NCBI GenBank assembly: GCA_907163345.1
Contig: CAJQUN010000051.1
Span: 3,286,001 to 3,350,000 of the forward strand
DNA from: Haberlea rhodopensis
Taxonomy: Eukaryota; Streptophyta; Magnoliopsida; Lamiales; Gesneriaceae
Direction of reading: 5' to 3'
DNA: 64,000 bases
Below are positions 10,406 to 22,786 of this stretch, piece after piece. A model generated the notes under the pieces. That model searched no databases. It saw only the letters and a program-made list of their open reading frames with translations, and was not told where the DNA came from. The position numbers and the translations under genes were made by a program. Position 1 is the stretch's first letter; each line of letters begins with the position of its first letter.

Positions 10406-12636
10406 CTATTTCCTCCCTAACCAATGTCGGGAATAGTCGCGCTTTTCGGTAGACGGTTGGTGCGGACTTCGAGACCTTGGCTGGGAAGATGGTCTGGACT
10501 GAGTGGATGCCCCAGCTGCAGTGGATGAACGATGTGCTGTACTAGGATCTCGCTAGAACTGAGGAGCAGGGCGGCTAGACTCAGGCAGTCTTCGAATAAT
10601 TTGAGGGGCAGCAGGCAGACTGTGGCATAAGTCTTGAATATGGGAAGCAAATGCTTCCTGCATGGTTGCCAGCTGATCGGTCAAGACTTTCTTGGCATCT
10701 TCTATCTTATCTCCAAGAGCCAGTGAGGTGGTAGCCTGAAGTGATTCATTGTGTTGATTTATCTGAAGACGAGCCTGCCCTATCCGAGAGAATCAGTCCG
10801 CAAAGGCATTTACCACAAAAGTCTGAAGTCTGGTGACCGTAGTCGTCAGGATGTCTAAATCCCTGTATACATGCTGGAACTGGGTATCGGTATGCTGCTG
10901 ATGGCTGCCAAGAATAAGAGTCGCAGTGCGCTCATCCTATTTAAGCTTGTTGACATCACTGGCTAGTGCAGAGATTGCATTGGAAAGATGTACTAGCTGT
11001 TCAGCAATGTCAGGTGGCCCTTCCAGAGGGATAGAAGTTTGGAAGTCGAAGAAGTCCTCTGAAGGTTCTTGAGCCATTGACGGATCCACGACAATTATTT
11101 GAGGGTTAGCAGTAGTAGCAAGAACGCCGGGATTATCTTCAACAACTGCAGTAGATAGTAAAGCAGTGTCTTCAACAAGTGGTGCAGCTGTTGAGTCTAG
11201 AGCAGGAACATCCATATCAGCAGTGGCTTGGGCAACCGCAGCGGCAGACGACTGTGTGTGATCATTAGAATGGGAGGACTCGCTGGGTTCATGGTTGCCA
11301 GAGGAGATGGTAACTTGATGAACCACAGTCTGAATTACTGTGTCCACATTTTCGTGATCAACAACCATTGGTTGGGTCGGTTGATCATTGTTAGGGCTGG
11401 GAGCAGAGGAGATAAGTGGAGCAGTTGGAGAGGAGATTTCTTTAGTAGGAGAAGTTGCCTCCAAGGCAGTTGACGCTGTCTCCACTCCAGTTGTAGTGGT
11501 CTCCAGATCAATCGAAGCTATCTCCACATTAGTAGGAACAATCTCCAAATCAGCAATGGCTATCTGTAAATCAGTCTGGTCGGGGCTTGCAACATTTGCA
11601 GCAGTAGAGCATGAGTGAAGACCAGTTGATATGCGAAGATCATGAAGAGCTAGCTCGGCCATTTCCAGTTTTGGTCCAAGAGCATTTAGAACTGGTCTAT
11701 CATGATTCGCTGTGCCTGAATCACCGTTGAAATGCTGAAGACGGGTTTCAACAAGGGCTTGAAGTTCGCCCACATAATTCATCAGACGGAATATATCCCT
11801 CAGCTTCAGGCTCTTCTCAGGATCCGAGTTTTGCCTTTTCCAGCGGTGGTGGTCTTCGGATGACAGTAAGGACACAAGGACTTGGGTGTCCTAAAACTGA
11901 TAGAGCCTGGTGCTTGCTGAGAGCTCACCAGTGTAGAAGAATTGTCAGCGGGAGCCACTGAGGCAGCAAGTACCATGGCCAATGAAGCAGTTGGTTCCTC
12001 AGGTGGAGGATTTTCAGGGCTGGGTTCTCTACCAGGGATATCTTCTGTCGGACCTACGGAGAAGATGGTATCAGAAGCAGCAATGACTTTCTGTCGGAGA
12101 GCAGGAGGAGCCCCTTTTCTGGTTCTGGGCTTCTTAGGAGGAGGAGGGGGAGGAGATGACTCAGCAGATTCCGATATGGTTTGTTCAGAATCACTAATAA
12201 CTTGAGTCGATTGGCGCTTCGTCAACCCAACCTCTCTGCCACTTCGCTGTCTGTGTAGCTGAAGGTACTTTGCAGTGATTAGTCTCCCTGGATGAAGTTT
12301 TGAGAGAGCCCCAGTCTTAATGTTTTTGCTGTCAAAAAGGCTGCTTAATGGTAGGGCGAAACCTGATTGACCTTTTACAGAACTAACTAGACCAGTGAGA
12401 ATTTGAAATAGTACAACTGACCAGTTTATCTCCAAACCTTTGTATATGGCACTCATAACATCAAATTTTTCTGGGGTGGTGATATCAAATGACCCGGCTT
12501 TACACAGTAGCCCCTTGAAAATGATATCCGCCAGTTGTCGAAAATGACTCTTGATCAACACTTTCCTGAACGGAGGACTTTGAAGGCGATTTGTAGAGTC
12601 AGAAAATATGATGCGCATTTCTTCCCTTAGCTCCAC
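10406..12636 (-). pseudogene. Copia-1 extra ORF downstream of pol (degraded)
   Basis: This is the Copia-1 counterpart of the 796-codon ORF of Copia-2 (29758-32148). The surviving pieces are 11806-12636 (central part of the conserved N-terminal domain, then a Pro-rich PPPPPPKKPRTRK stretch) and 10937-11875 (Ser/Thr/Ala/Val-rich region plus a heptad-like end), joined by a frameshift near 11840. A tail ending HWLGRK stops at 10406-10408. An in-frame TGA sits near 10795. Roughly the first 110 codons are deleted: the leader near 12650 joins straight to what is codon ~110 in Copia-2. The family's function is unknown to me. No signal peptide or membrane segment is visible, so 'envelope-like' would be a positional label only. 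Confidence 0.75.
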
Positions 12637-13172
12637 TGGAATAGCGGAGAAGGCAACAACAATCCTGTTGAATAAAATTTCTGGAAGGAAAGTTAATCAC
12701 AGTGAATTGTTGAAGAAGATAAAGAGTAATACCCAAAGTAATGGCGGTTAAACATAGAAGTATATGTAACGTCGTACTGTAGATGAGCGGACACATGGGT
12801 ACGTGGCGATCATCTAACGATTTAAAGATTTTAAAAAAATAATTAAAAGGACAGGATTTGGGCGGGATTCAAGTAATTTATTTTAAAACAAAAAAAATTT
12901 GAGTTCCGACGTTCCAGTAGGTTAATGGGTATAGAAGGTCATTTTAGTCAAAGCATACTTGGCAAAGTCTGCTGGTATGTAGGGTCCGACTGGTAGTGAA
13001 CATCTACTGGTATGTAGAGTCCTACTGGTGCATAGACACCTACTGTAGCTGACCATTATATTACCAGTTGAGCTTGAATAACCAATATGAAATGTAACAG
13101 AAATTCCCCCTTAATTTATGCGAATAAACTTAAGTAATTCCCCCTGAATTTATCATCCTTAAATAACAACAA
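12637..13172 (-). other. Copia-1 spacer between pol and the extra ORF
   Basis: This 0.5-kb spacer is conserved between both Copia copies (compare 32149-32682). It contains repeated 'tactggtatgtaggg' phrases (12965-13050), two G-runs on the minus strand (AGGGGGAATT, near 13105 and 13138) and a TATA-like ACATATA near 12760 upstream of the extra ORF. An internal promoter or leader is possible but unproven. Confidence 0.55.
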
Positions 13173-14378
13173 TCAAGAATTAATTTCAATTAAACCAAGA
13201 ATATTTCTAAAGTAAGAAAACTTAGCGTCCGGTAGGGGTTTTGTGAAAATGTCTGCTGCCTGTTGCTCGGTAGAGATATACTCAAGCCGAATTTCTTTCT
13301 TCATAACACGATCTCTGATAAAATGATGACGAATGTCAATATGTTTGGTACGCGTATGAAGAACTGGATTATAAGTAATTGCCATGACAGATGTATTGTC
13401 ACAAAATATGGGTGCTTCAGTGGATTCAATTCCATAATCTCTCAGTTGTTGTTGAATCCAGAGCAGTTGAGCACAGCAGCTTCCAGCAGTGAGGTATTCT
13501 GCTTCTGCAGCAGAAGTTGCTATGGATGTCTGCTTCTTGCATCCCCATGAAATTAGTCTATCTCCAAGAAATTGACAGTATCCACTGGTACTCTTTCTGT
13601 CAATTTTGCAACCAGCATAGTCTGCATCCGAATATCCGATCAGATTAAAAGTTGAGTCTCTTGGATACCATAGGCCGACATTCTCAGTTCCTTTCAGATA
13701 TTTGAGAATTCTCTTGACAGCAGTGAAATGCGACTGCTTGAGATTTGCTTGAAATCGGGCGCACATACATACTGCGAACATAATGTCTGGTCGGCTGGCT
13801 GTCAAATACAGCAATGATCGAATAATGCCTCGATACATTGTAACTTCGAATGGTATTCCTGAATTGTCCAAGTCGAGTTTGGCAGATGAGCTCATTGGTG
13901 TAGCAGCAGCTGAGCTGGTACTCATTCCATATTTCTTCAGCAGCTCTTTAGTATATTTTGACTGATTTATCAGAATTCCTTCACTGGATTGCTTGACTTG
14001 CAATCCTAGGAAAAATGATAGTTCTCCCATCATGCTCATCTCAAATTGATCCTGCATAATTTTAGAGAATCTTTCGCACAATTTGGAGTTAGTACTGCCG
14101 AAAATAATATCATCAACATATATTTGAACAAGCAGAGTATGATCACCCTTTGTGAATTTGAAAAGGGTCTTGTCCACCGTGCCGATGGTAAAGTTATGCT
14201 CAGTTAAATATTTTGATAGAGTTTCATACCAAGCACGGGGAGCTTGCTTCAGACCATACAAAGCTTTATTAAGACGAAATACATAGGATGGTTGCTGATG
14301 GCTTTCAAATCCAGGAAGTTGTTCAACGTAAACTTCTTCCTGGAGTTTGCCGTTAAGAAATGCACTCTTAACATCCAT
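13173..14378 (-). pseudogene. Copia-1 reverse transcriptase (C-terminal part) and RNase H
   Basis: 401 open codons from the RT motif MDVKSAFLNG through the catalytic YVDDIIFG (about residues 87-94) to the RNase H domain (YSDADYAG, AEAEYL, FCDNTS) and the pol end around IFTKPLPDAKFSYF. This is the polymerase that copies element RNA into DNA and the nuclease that degrades the RNA strand. The frame continues upstream in phase into 14478-15383, but a GAA-to-TAA change at about 14478 separates the two. Most catalytic residues remain, so the damage to this block is recent. Confidence 0.92.
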
Positions 14379-14477
14379 CTGATAGACTTTAAAGTCTTTA
14401 AAAGCAGCAAATGCAAGAAATATACGAATTGCTTCTAGTCGAGCTACAGAGGCAAAGGTTTCATCAAAATCAATGCC

Positions 14478-15383
14478 TTATTCCTGTGTGTAGCCCTGTG
14501 CAACTAATCTTGCTTTATTTCTGATTACTGTTCCATTTTCGTCTAATTTATTCCTAAATACCCATTTGGTGCCTATTATAGTGTGATGCTGTGGTCGTGG
14601 TACTAAATACCATACTTTGTTTCGCTCAAACTGATTAAGTTCTTCTTGCCTAGCGTCTACCCAGCTTTGGTCTAACATAGCATCATCAATCTTCTTTGGT
14701 TCTAGGTGAGATATGAATGCAGCATGAAGGAATTCATTAATTAATTGTCCTCTGGTGCGTAGAGGAGCAACAGGGTTACCTATGACCTGCTCGAGAGGAT
14801 GATCCTTCATCCACCGGAGCGGAGGTCCAAGAGGATTGAGCCCTTCATTTGACTGGATATGAGTGGGCAGTTTAGAAGTGCTGATTGATGCATCTTTTTC
14901 ATTTGCTCCTTCTACTGCAGCAGGAGTATGCGCAACAGTGTCATTGTTGGCTGGCTGCAGTGCTTGTTGACCAGTAGACTCCTCTGTTTGAGCTTCAGGA
15001 ACTTCTGGTTCTAAGGAGCAGTCAGTCCTGCTTCTGTAATTTATCTCATCATCAACATTTTCATCAATGTAAGTGCTTTCCAGTCGATTGCTCAAGTTGT
15101 TGATTTGCATATCATATTTGCTCAAGTTGTTGATTTGCATATCAGATACCTTACAGTCAGTAGGTTCATCAAATTTTACACTCACTGATTCTTCTACAGT
15201 AAGAGTTCTATTATTGAATACTCTGAAGGCTTTACTAACTGTAGAATACCCAAGAAAATATTCCAGCATCAGATTTGGCTTCAAAAGCGGTGAGATGAGT
15301 CTTTCTATTGTTGTGAATAAAACATTTGCAACCAAACACATGGAAATAAGAAATATTTGGCTTACTGCCATTCCAGATCTCAT
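14478..15383 (-). pseudogene. Copia-1 integrase tail and start of RT
   Basis: In-frame continuation of the pol block. It includes the variable linker after integrase and the RT entry region (VWYLVPRPQHHTIIGTKWVF). It ends at the premature TAA in the phrase that reads GYTQE-stop, where Copia-2 has an intact codon. A one-base shift near 15260-15380 separates it from the upstream integrase frame. A short duplicated phrase (NNLSKYDMQ/NNLSNRL), absent from Copia-2, is visible near 15100. Confidence 0.88.
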
Positions 15384-16455
15384 AAGGGGTTTTATTTGCT
15401 CGCTTATTAATCATTGATCTGTTCTGCGTATAACAAGCTGTGTTGACGGCTTCTGCCCAAAATCTCTGCGATATTTCTGATTCCGCAAGCATAGTTCGCG
15501 CAGCTGCTTTCAAAGTGCGGTTCCTACGCTCAGCAACTCTGTTTTGTTGAGGAGTTCTTGCAGCAGAGTATTCGTGTTTAATACCAAGGTCATCTAGATA
15601 TGATTCGAGTGACTGATTGGTAAACTCAGTACCTTTATCACTGCGAATTCTATCTATCCCACACGATTTCTCATTTTGGAGTCTTTTCAGTAGTTTGATC
15701 AGCTTTGGAGTAGCCTGATCTTTGCAAGTTAGGAACAGGACCCATGTAAAGCGAGTGTAATCGTCTACTAACACTAGAGTATACTTCATTCCCCCTAGAC
15801 TTGTTACTGGTATAGGACCAAATAGATCCATATGCAGCAACTCTAGGCACCGAGAAGAAGATTTACTCCCTTTGTTGTTAAAGGAGGATCTGATTTGCTT
15901 ACCAAGTTGGCATGCTGCACAGATCTTGTCTTTTGAGAACTCAATTTGGGGCAGTCCAATGACTAGATCAAGTTTACGCAGACTGGCAATAGTTTTAAAA
16001 TTTAAGTGACTCAAACGTTTGATGCCAAAGCCAATTTTTGGAAGAATTCAGGGCAGCAAAGAAAGTAGAGGAGGTAGGCTGATTAAGATTCCAATCAATT
16101 TTATATGTGTTATCATGCCTTCTTCCTACAAGTAATATACTGCCATCAGTAGATTTGATTGTGCATGAGTGCTGGTTGAACTCTACAGAATGACCATTGT
16201 CACAGAGTTGACTTATGCTAATTAAGTTATAGCATAGATTTTCAACTAACAGAATATCTTTAATAATAATGTTACCGTAAATAATCTTACCCTTACCCAC
16301 GGTTCACCTTTTGCATTGTCTCCAAAAGTTATTCTGGGTCCGGTGGAGTCCACCAGTTCAGACAATAAGCTCGCATTTCCTGTCATATGTCTAGAGCATC
16401 CGCTGTCCAGAAACCATTCTGAGCTCCGAACTTGATACATTCTAGTTTCCTGCAA
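15235..16455 (-). pseudogene. Copia-1 protease and integrase
   Basis: Three overlapping frames hold one broken domain string: an aspartic protease with DSGCSRHMTG (16246-16455), the region after it (15995-16300), then the zinc-finger and core of integrase (15235-16014). The integrase shows CAACQLGK, the first Asp in LLHMDLFGP, the second in RSDKGTEF and the Glu in RVAERRNRTLK, i.e. a DDE catalytic triad. Frameshifts lie near 16280, 16010 and 15300. The protease would cut the polyprotein and the integrase would insert the DNA copy. Confidence 0.9.
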
Positions 16456-16546
16456 TTAAAGCGATAAAATGATTGGTACCCAATCCTACTTGGGTCCGGG
16501 CAGGATTAGTCCTTTCGGAACCCACACTTGTATGACCCTGAGTGTC

Positions 16547-18440
16547 TTAGGTCGGTGTGTGTTCTGAAATGTGTGTGCATTCATAATGAAGATGATGGTC
16601 TTGACTGTGTAGTGTGATAATGAGTGTATGCATGTGCTCTTGGTTTGTAGTTCCTATTGTTTGGCATATACCTCTTCTGGATAGGCATACAATTGTAGTA
16701 CCAGTTGGGTTTAACCTCTCTAGCTGCTCGACCAGTGGGTTTAAGTTCATTTCTGAACTTTTGCCCCGGTTTAGCTTTCTTGATTGGTTCAACATAACCA
16801 ATACATCGGTGTGATGCCTGTTCCTTAATGAGTGTTGCTTTAACATGTTCTTTAACCAGTTTAAAGGGATCATATACTGTGCTAGATCTCACAAAGTTCA
16901 TTGGTTGAACATTGCTTTTCTTTAGACAAAGCGGAGGTTTGTTACCAGATGAATTGCTGTCATTGCTATTATAGCCTATACCGGTTCGATCACTAGCAAG
17001 TCTTATAGACTCAAGCATTTCATCTTTTCTGGTAGTTGACGCATTCCAAATGCTGACCAGTTTGCTGAGTTTCTGGTAAGCACACTTGGCTTCATCTCTT
17101 TCTTTCACTAGAAGACTAGCTGTTTCCCTTAAGCATTTTAACTCATTTGATTGTTCACAATCAAGTTTGTTGTTATGCGTTTCCGTTGGGATTGAGTGCT
17201 CAGTCTTATAGCTTTCAAAGGATTCATATAACGTCCGATACTCATTGATCATGTCCTGCAATGCATTGGTAAGTTCACTATGTGTAAATTCAGATAGGTT
17301 AGACTCGTGTACCTCAATTTCATCATTTGCCATTAAGCAGTGGACTTCCTCGTCTTCACTCGCGCTGGACGAGCTGGTTGACTCCTCTGATTCTGATTCA
17401 GAATCAGCCCATTTGCTCTTACTTTCTTCAGCCATCAAAACCTTTTGATCTCTGTCCCTTCTGGATGATCTTCTAGTTTCCTTGGATTTTCTGTGATCCT
17501 TGGATCCTCTTTTGTGATCATCATTTTTGGGTTTGGGACAGTCGGTGATGAAATGCCCTGGCTTGAGACAGTTGAAACATACACGCTCTTCTTCTTCTGA
17601 TCTTCCTTTGAAGCTCCGCCTTCGTGGATATGATTTCTGATTCTTCTTCATGAATTTCCCGAATTTCTTTACGAACATTGCCATAGCATCATTACATATT
17701 TTTTCTGGAGTCATTTCTGTAGCAGTAGATATGGCTTCCGATGCAGTGAGAGCTTTGGTAGGATGACTGGTACTGGGTTCACCTTCAACCCGAATACCTA
17801 ATTCGAATTCATAGGCTTTTAAATCAGCAAACAGATCATGCAGATCTATCTTGTTGATGTCCTTTGATTCTCTCATAGCAATGGTCTTGACATCCCATTC
17901 TCTTGGGAGACCTCTCATCACCTTGAGGGTGACTTCTCTGTTGGGTAACTCCTTACCCAGACTGCTGAGTTCATTAATTATTCCGGTCACTCTTTCATCA
18001 TACTCGTTGAGAGTTTCTCCATTCATCATCTTGATATGCTCAAACTTCTGTAATGCCACAGTAAGCTTGTTTTCTTTGGTTTGATCATTTCCTTCACAGA
18101 GTTGGGCAATCTTCTCCTAGATTTCTTTAGCTGTGGAACACATTTTTATTTTGTTGAACATATTTTTGTCCAAAGTTTTGAACAAAATGTCCTTAGCAAC
18201 GTTGTCCAGATTGGCTTTCTTCTTTTCTTCATTTGACCATTGAGATCTGTCCTTTTCTACCATTTGTGGATCACCACTTGTGATAGAGGCAGCTGTATTG
18301 ATTTTCATGATCTTCATAGGTCCTTCAGTGATTACATACCACATATCATCATCTTGAGCACTTAGATGTGCTTGCATACGGATTCTCCAATCATCATATT
18401 CGTCTTTCTTGAACATTGAAATCTTGCTGAATGAGGCCAT
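16547..18440 (-). pseudogene. Copia-1 gag
   Basis: Nucleocapsid/capsid gene starting MASFSKISMFKKDEYDDW at 18440. A TGG-to-TAG change at 18117-18119 splits it into 18117-18440 and 16581-18059, which are in the same frame. The second part carries the capsid region, a CCHC zinc knuckle (CFNCLKPGHFITDC), an acidic Ser/Glu-rich stretch and a long C-terminal extension. A frameshift near 16585 leads into the last codons, ending LILPGPK-stop. Two in-frame stops separate gag from protease (see findings). Confidence 0.9.
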
Positions 18441-18484
18441 CAGTTTTTGGTAATTGGTAATTTCTCAAGATTGAGAAGACCTAA

Positions 18485-18496
18485 GCTCTGATACCA
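18485..18496 (-). other. Primer-binding site (tRNA-iMet) of Copia-1
   Basis: Minus-strand TGGTATCAGAGC, two bases inside the 5' LTR border at 18499. Confidence 0.88.
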
Positions 18497-19107
18497 CTTG
18501 TTAGGATCGATGTAGTGTTTAGAGGGGGGGGTGGTGGGGGGGGTTGAATAAACACCAGATTCAATTTTTATTTTTCTAGGGTTAACTGTAAACTGTTAAG
18601 TATTACAGTTGCTTCTCAATATCAGGCAAGTTAGCAGACACTGATTATAGTGCGGAAGACATCTGCTGTACTTGTGAGGAATAAAACTGAGTAGTAAATA
18701 AGCGATAAATAAATGACACAAGTATTGTTTCTGGAAGTTCGAAGCATAACGCTTCTACGTCTCCCCTTCTTCCTTTGCAGGAAGGATTCACTAGAAGACT
18801 TGGTTTACACTTTACAGTATACAACCTTCTTAGGCACTCACACAACTTGGCCTAAACTCCTAGCAATCACAACTTCTTAATTTGGGTTACAAAAGATTCT
18901 ATGACACTCTTTACAGAATACACTTTTAGCTTTGAGTGTTCTTGAGCAGCAGGCTTCAGTTGGAATAATCTGTCACAGATTCAGTTGCACTGCTTGTCTG
19001 CTCTTTGCTGAACTTTTGGAATATCAGTAAGTTGATTTTCTTGTTTGTTTTGAGGTGTTTCTGTTTGTTGAAAATCGTTCAGCTAACCTCTTCATTCTTT
19101 GCTTGGA

Positions 19108-19119
19108 CGTATTTATATG
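19108..19119 (-). promoter_or_regulatory. TATA box of Copia-1 5' LTR
   Basis: Minus-strand CATATAAATACG, downstream of the U3 minisatellite. The same place in the other three copies reads CTATAAATA (near 8896, 27779 and 38604), so the position is conserved in all four LTRs. Confidence 0.6.
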
Positions 19120-19406
19120 TTTGGTTGTCCAACGGTAGCTTTTCTGTATTAGGAAGAGATTAGCTTTCCAAATTCATATTGTCTTCTTTCCTATTTTGTT
19201 AAGCAACGGCTCTTTAACTCTGACGGGAATGGTGGCGGAGATATAGTAGGGTGCGCCGCTCTGTTGTACCTTTGTCAGAATGTTGTACTTATTATGTCTC
19301 AAAGCTTAGTGCTCTTACTGGATGTTTAAACTTCAGCTGGTTTTCTTTGTTCAACTGGTCGTTCATCCTCTAGTAACTAGTTGATGTCTTTGTTCAGTGT
19401 GAGACT

Positions 19407-19770
19407 GTCCGGTTGATGTCTCTCCAGTTGATGTCTATCCAGTTGGTAGCTATCCAGTTGATGTCTGTCCGATTGATGTCTGTCCAGTTGGTAGCCATCC
19501 AGTTGATGTTTATCTAGTTGGTAGCCATCCAGTTGATGTCTGTCCGGTTGATGTCTGTCCAGTTGATGTCTATCCAATTGGTAGCCATCCAGTTGATGTC
19601 TGTCCGGTTGATGTCTGTCCAGTTGATGTCTATCCGGTTGGTAGCCATCCTTGTTATCACCCGGTTGGTGTCTTCACCCGGTAGGTGTTCATCTAGTTGG
19701 TCTTTATCACCCGGTTGGTGTCTTCACCCGATAGGTGTTTATCCAGTTGATCTTTATCACCCGGTTGGTG
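19407..19770 (-). repeat. Copia U3 minisatellite, second copy
   Basis: Same 15-bp units as at 9190-9570 in the partner LTR, with a different number and order of units, showing slippage or unequal exchange after insertion. Confidence 0.85.
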
Positions 19771-19807
19771 TTTGTAATCACCAAAACTTAGAAATCGTTT
19801 CCCAACA

Positions 19808-20112
19808 GGAGATGTAATTAAATAGCAAATAAACATGAGTTTAATATGCATGTGAATTTGATATGAGATTTCATGTGCATGTGAGTTTGGTTGGCTACTA
19901 TAGATAGATAATATCAGATTTGGAACACATACAACACCAAATCACACCTACTAATCTCTACAAAACTCTCTCTCAAACCCTTACTCTTTCTTGCTTTTCA
20001 TTCTTGGATTGGAGCTTGGAAATCAAGGGAATCAAGTAAGAGTCTATGTTTAATTAGAAGAGTAAAACTTTTATGGTTTAACATGGGAAATAAATTGAGG
20101 TTTGTGTTGTAG
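19808..20112 (+). mobile_element. Gypsy-B 5' LTR, part 2
   Basis: Resumes the B LTR after Copia-1 and aligns with 39850-40123 of the 3' LTR (AATATGCATGTGAATTTG and onward). The match ends at 'gtgttgtag' (20112), where sequence of an A-family interior begins. Confidence 0.85.
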
Positions 20113-20609
20113 ACAACTTTGGAGATGTGTTTCGTGTTGATCGGTGGCTGTGTTGCTGCCCAATCCATGTTGCAATGTGGTGCAACTACTCCTTCGATGG
20201 AGATGAGTTTGGAAAGCGGAAGCGGATATAGTTTAGGTACACTGTTGTGTACTGGTGGTTTCCTTGGCAACGATGTATGTTTAACATCGTAGGCTAAATC
20301 GCAGAGATATCATCGAGGCGATATCTATTTTGGAATCACGACTGATTCGTTTGATTCGCAGTTATGGTTCGCTGACTGCTTTGAGATGGTTAGCATTGGG
20401 ATGTGCCGACGTTCTGTTGCGGCTGTAATGGTATGGGAGGTTTATCCCATTCCAGGTTTTGGTGCGGGTCGGTATCCTCGCGGTTGGTGTGTCGTTCATG
20501 ATATGTTCATGATTCGACGATGTGAATCCGTTTGGATTTTCTAATCTCGGCAATACGTGGAGTACGCCGTGCAAATTTCGAGGATGAAATTTTATTAGTG
20601 GAAGATAAT
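20113..20609 (+). mobile_element. A-family interior remnant (3' end only)
   Basis: Aligns with the last ~0.5 kb of the A interiors at 52850-53518 and 56475-56910. It ends with the sequence reading AATTTCGAGGATGAAATTTT and a purine-rich GTGGAAGATAA just before the LTR. The 5' LTR and most of the interior are missing, so the element was truncated by a deletion that also removed part of the B LTR. No ORF is supported. Confidence 0.8.
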
Positions 20610-22786
20610 TGTGATGCCCGGGGATTAATGGTGTTAATCCCGGTGGGGTAATAATCCTTAATGGATTTTAATTGTGGTAATTATGAATTAATTGCGGTTT
20701 TAGGACTCCCGGGATTTTTAAATCCGGTTTTTGGAGTCTTTGGATCCAAAGGATGAGATTGTATTCTCATCGTGGTGATAACCTTGGAATTTGGTTTTTG
20801 GTGGAATCTGGGGTCCGGAGTACTTTGTACTTGGTGTATTTGTGGAGGTATTGGTATTTTGGAGCCTGAGTGCTATATATACCAAATGGACTCGGTATTC
20901 CGTCATTATGCGGAATCTCTCCTCTCTCTCCTCTCCCTCACGCCACTCTCTCACCCCAAACCCTTCCCTTTTCTTCTCTTGGAAAATCGACGGGGGCTCG
21001 TCCTGGGAGCCCGATTTCTTGAGGAAAAGCTAGTAATCTTCTTCTCCTCACCTTTAGCTTCGATTTTATTATGGTATTGTGTGGTTTGGTTGTGATTTGG
21101 GTTGGCTTTGAGTTTTGGAATTTTAAAGAATTTTGGGTTGGTGGGTTTGAGGAGTTTTATGGTGTTTATTTTGAGGTTTAATGTTGTATGGGGTGTGAGA
21201 ATTGTTGTTGGGGAAGTTTTTACAAGAAAAACGCCATTTTTGGCTGATACAGGTCGAGGCGATCGATCCCTAGGGCAGGGCGATCGATCGCCGTGACGTT
21301 GGTGAAAATTTAAGGAAGATGAACAGTGAGGAGATCGACCGCCTCAAAGGAAGCGATCGATCACCAATGAGGCAGTAGCCAAATACACTGAGTGGCGAAC
21401 GATCGCCTTGAATGGAGCGATCGATCACCTGTGCTTATTTTTGAGAGGCGATCGATCGCCTGGGGTGAAGTGATCGATCGCCAGTGCCTGTTTTTGGGGA
21501 ATTATTTCGTGTTGAGTTTTCGATGCATGCTTCGCCCGGGGTCTTTTAACATGGTAAATCGTCATGAATGACGATATAATTGGGGATTGTGAACGTGCCT
21601 GGGCGCGTGGTTGCATGCTTGATTATAAATGTGAGTTATTTGCATGTTAGCACATAACTCATTGGGTCGTGGGACTCAGACAAGGTTGGACTCGAACTAT
21701 GGAATTATAAGGTACGTATGACGTACGAGCATAGCCCTTTTTGTAATTGCAATTGTTGAGTGCATGGTACACTATATTGCAATAAATGTGTATGGAAATG
21801 CATGGTATATGTTATTAGCAATAAACATATATTGGAACGCATAGTTCATGGTACTTGCTATAAATGGATACATGTGCATTGGGAATTATATGGTGCCGTT
21901 TTTGAGCGAGCAATGATTGGATGTTGTCGCCTTTGAGCGAACATCGGTTATGACGCCACTGCTGTCGAGCATGCGTGAGAATAAAACGCCGCTATTGTAG
22001 AGCGAGCGATGAAATGTAACTATGGAACCATAAGTGAGATATACAAAATATCTGTAATCATTGTTAATGATTTGATATTATTGATTATGATATCGGTACG
22101 TGGCATACGGAATTGTTAATCAACGTAACAATTAACTGACTATTGGGAATTTGATCGTTTTGGTTGTTTTGAGAACATGGACAGTACAGGAAATCCCGGA
22201 TGAGGATGATACCATCCAGGGAGCATATTTTATATTTCATAGCATTTACATTTTTGTAAATTATGAATTATTATTGTAATTATCGGTTTGGTGGTATTGG
22301 TATGCTCACCCCGGGTGGGGGCTGTCTCTATTGGAGCAGGTGATTAGGTACATCGATGGCTTTGGAGTTGAGCTCGAGCTATGTAATAGAGGTGCTTCCA
22401 GGGATCGAAGTACCAGTGACGGTATTGAGCACCGTGTTTTATACATTTGATACACACATTTATTTGATGATCGTGTGTGAGCACTATTATGTGTATATGG
22501 TATGTATAAAAGAGCAAGGGCCTTGCTCTCTTCATTATGAGTTGCATGCAATTATTTATTGAATTGCTAAATGAAATGAGAGTATGTTAGTGTATTATGG
22601 AGGTGCATACTATGTAAATGGTTCTGGTTGGGGAAGTTGAATATTATGGAGTTTTAATGCAAGAAATTTTGTAGTTGGTATGATGCTATGCTTGCATGTG
22701 GTTTTCTTCCCATGATATATGATTGCATGCACTAAAGGCATGGATTAATACAGTAATAACGGGTTAAGGGCAAGGGGTTCCTTACA
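20610..22786 (+). mobile_element. A-family LTR (3' LTR of truncated element A1)
   Basis: 2177 bp, TGTGATGCCCGGGG...TTCCTTACA. Modules seen: TATATATACC at 20874, a pyrimidine-rich leader, a CGATCGATCG cluster at 21255-21483, donor-like AAG|GTACGT at 21709-21717, GCGA/CGCC hairpin motifs at 21895-22010, GGATG...CATCC at 22198-22217 and CACCCCGGGTGGGG at 22307-22320. There is no protein gene. Confidence 0.88.
21255..21483. repeat. CGATCGATCG cluster in A1 LTR
   Basis: Seven or so copies of GCGATCGATCGCC-like motifs in about 230 bp, in the same relative place as in the other A LTRs. Confidence 0.8.

Larger units (their letters stand above)
5761..19807 (-). mobile_element. Copia-1: SIRE-like Ty1-copia element, minus strand, nested in Gypsy-B LTR
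   Basis: Complete outline with perfect 5-bp TSDs (GGAGA at 5756-5760 and 19808-19812). On the minus strand the order is 5' LTR 18499-19807, PBS, gag, protease-integrase-RT-RNase H, an extra ORF, PPT, and 3' LTR 5761-9604 (the latter split by a solo LTR). The SIRE-like assignment rests on the additional ORF after pol, the PPT AAAAAGGGGGAAAT, and the order of integrase before RT. All reading frames carry stops, frameshifts or deletions, so this copy cannot make its own proteins. Its LTRs are more diverged from each other than those of Copia-2, and it is the older of the two. Confidence 0.9.
18499..19807 (-). mobile_element. Copia-1 5' LTR
   Basis: A 1309-bp LTR, TGTTGGGAAAC...GATCCTAACA on the minus strand. 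It holds the U3 minisatellite (19407-19770), a TATA box and an interrupted C-run (18524-18543 as G on the plus strand). It differs from the 3' copy by many substitutions and by loss of some minisatellite units. Confidence 0.9.
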
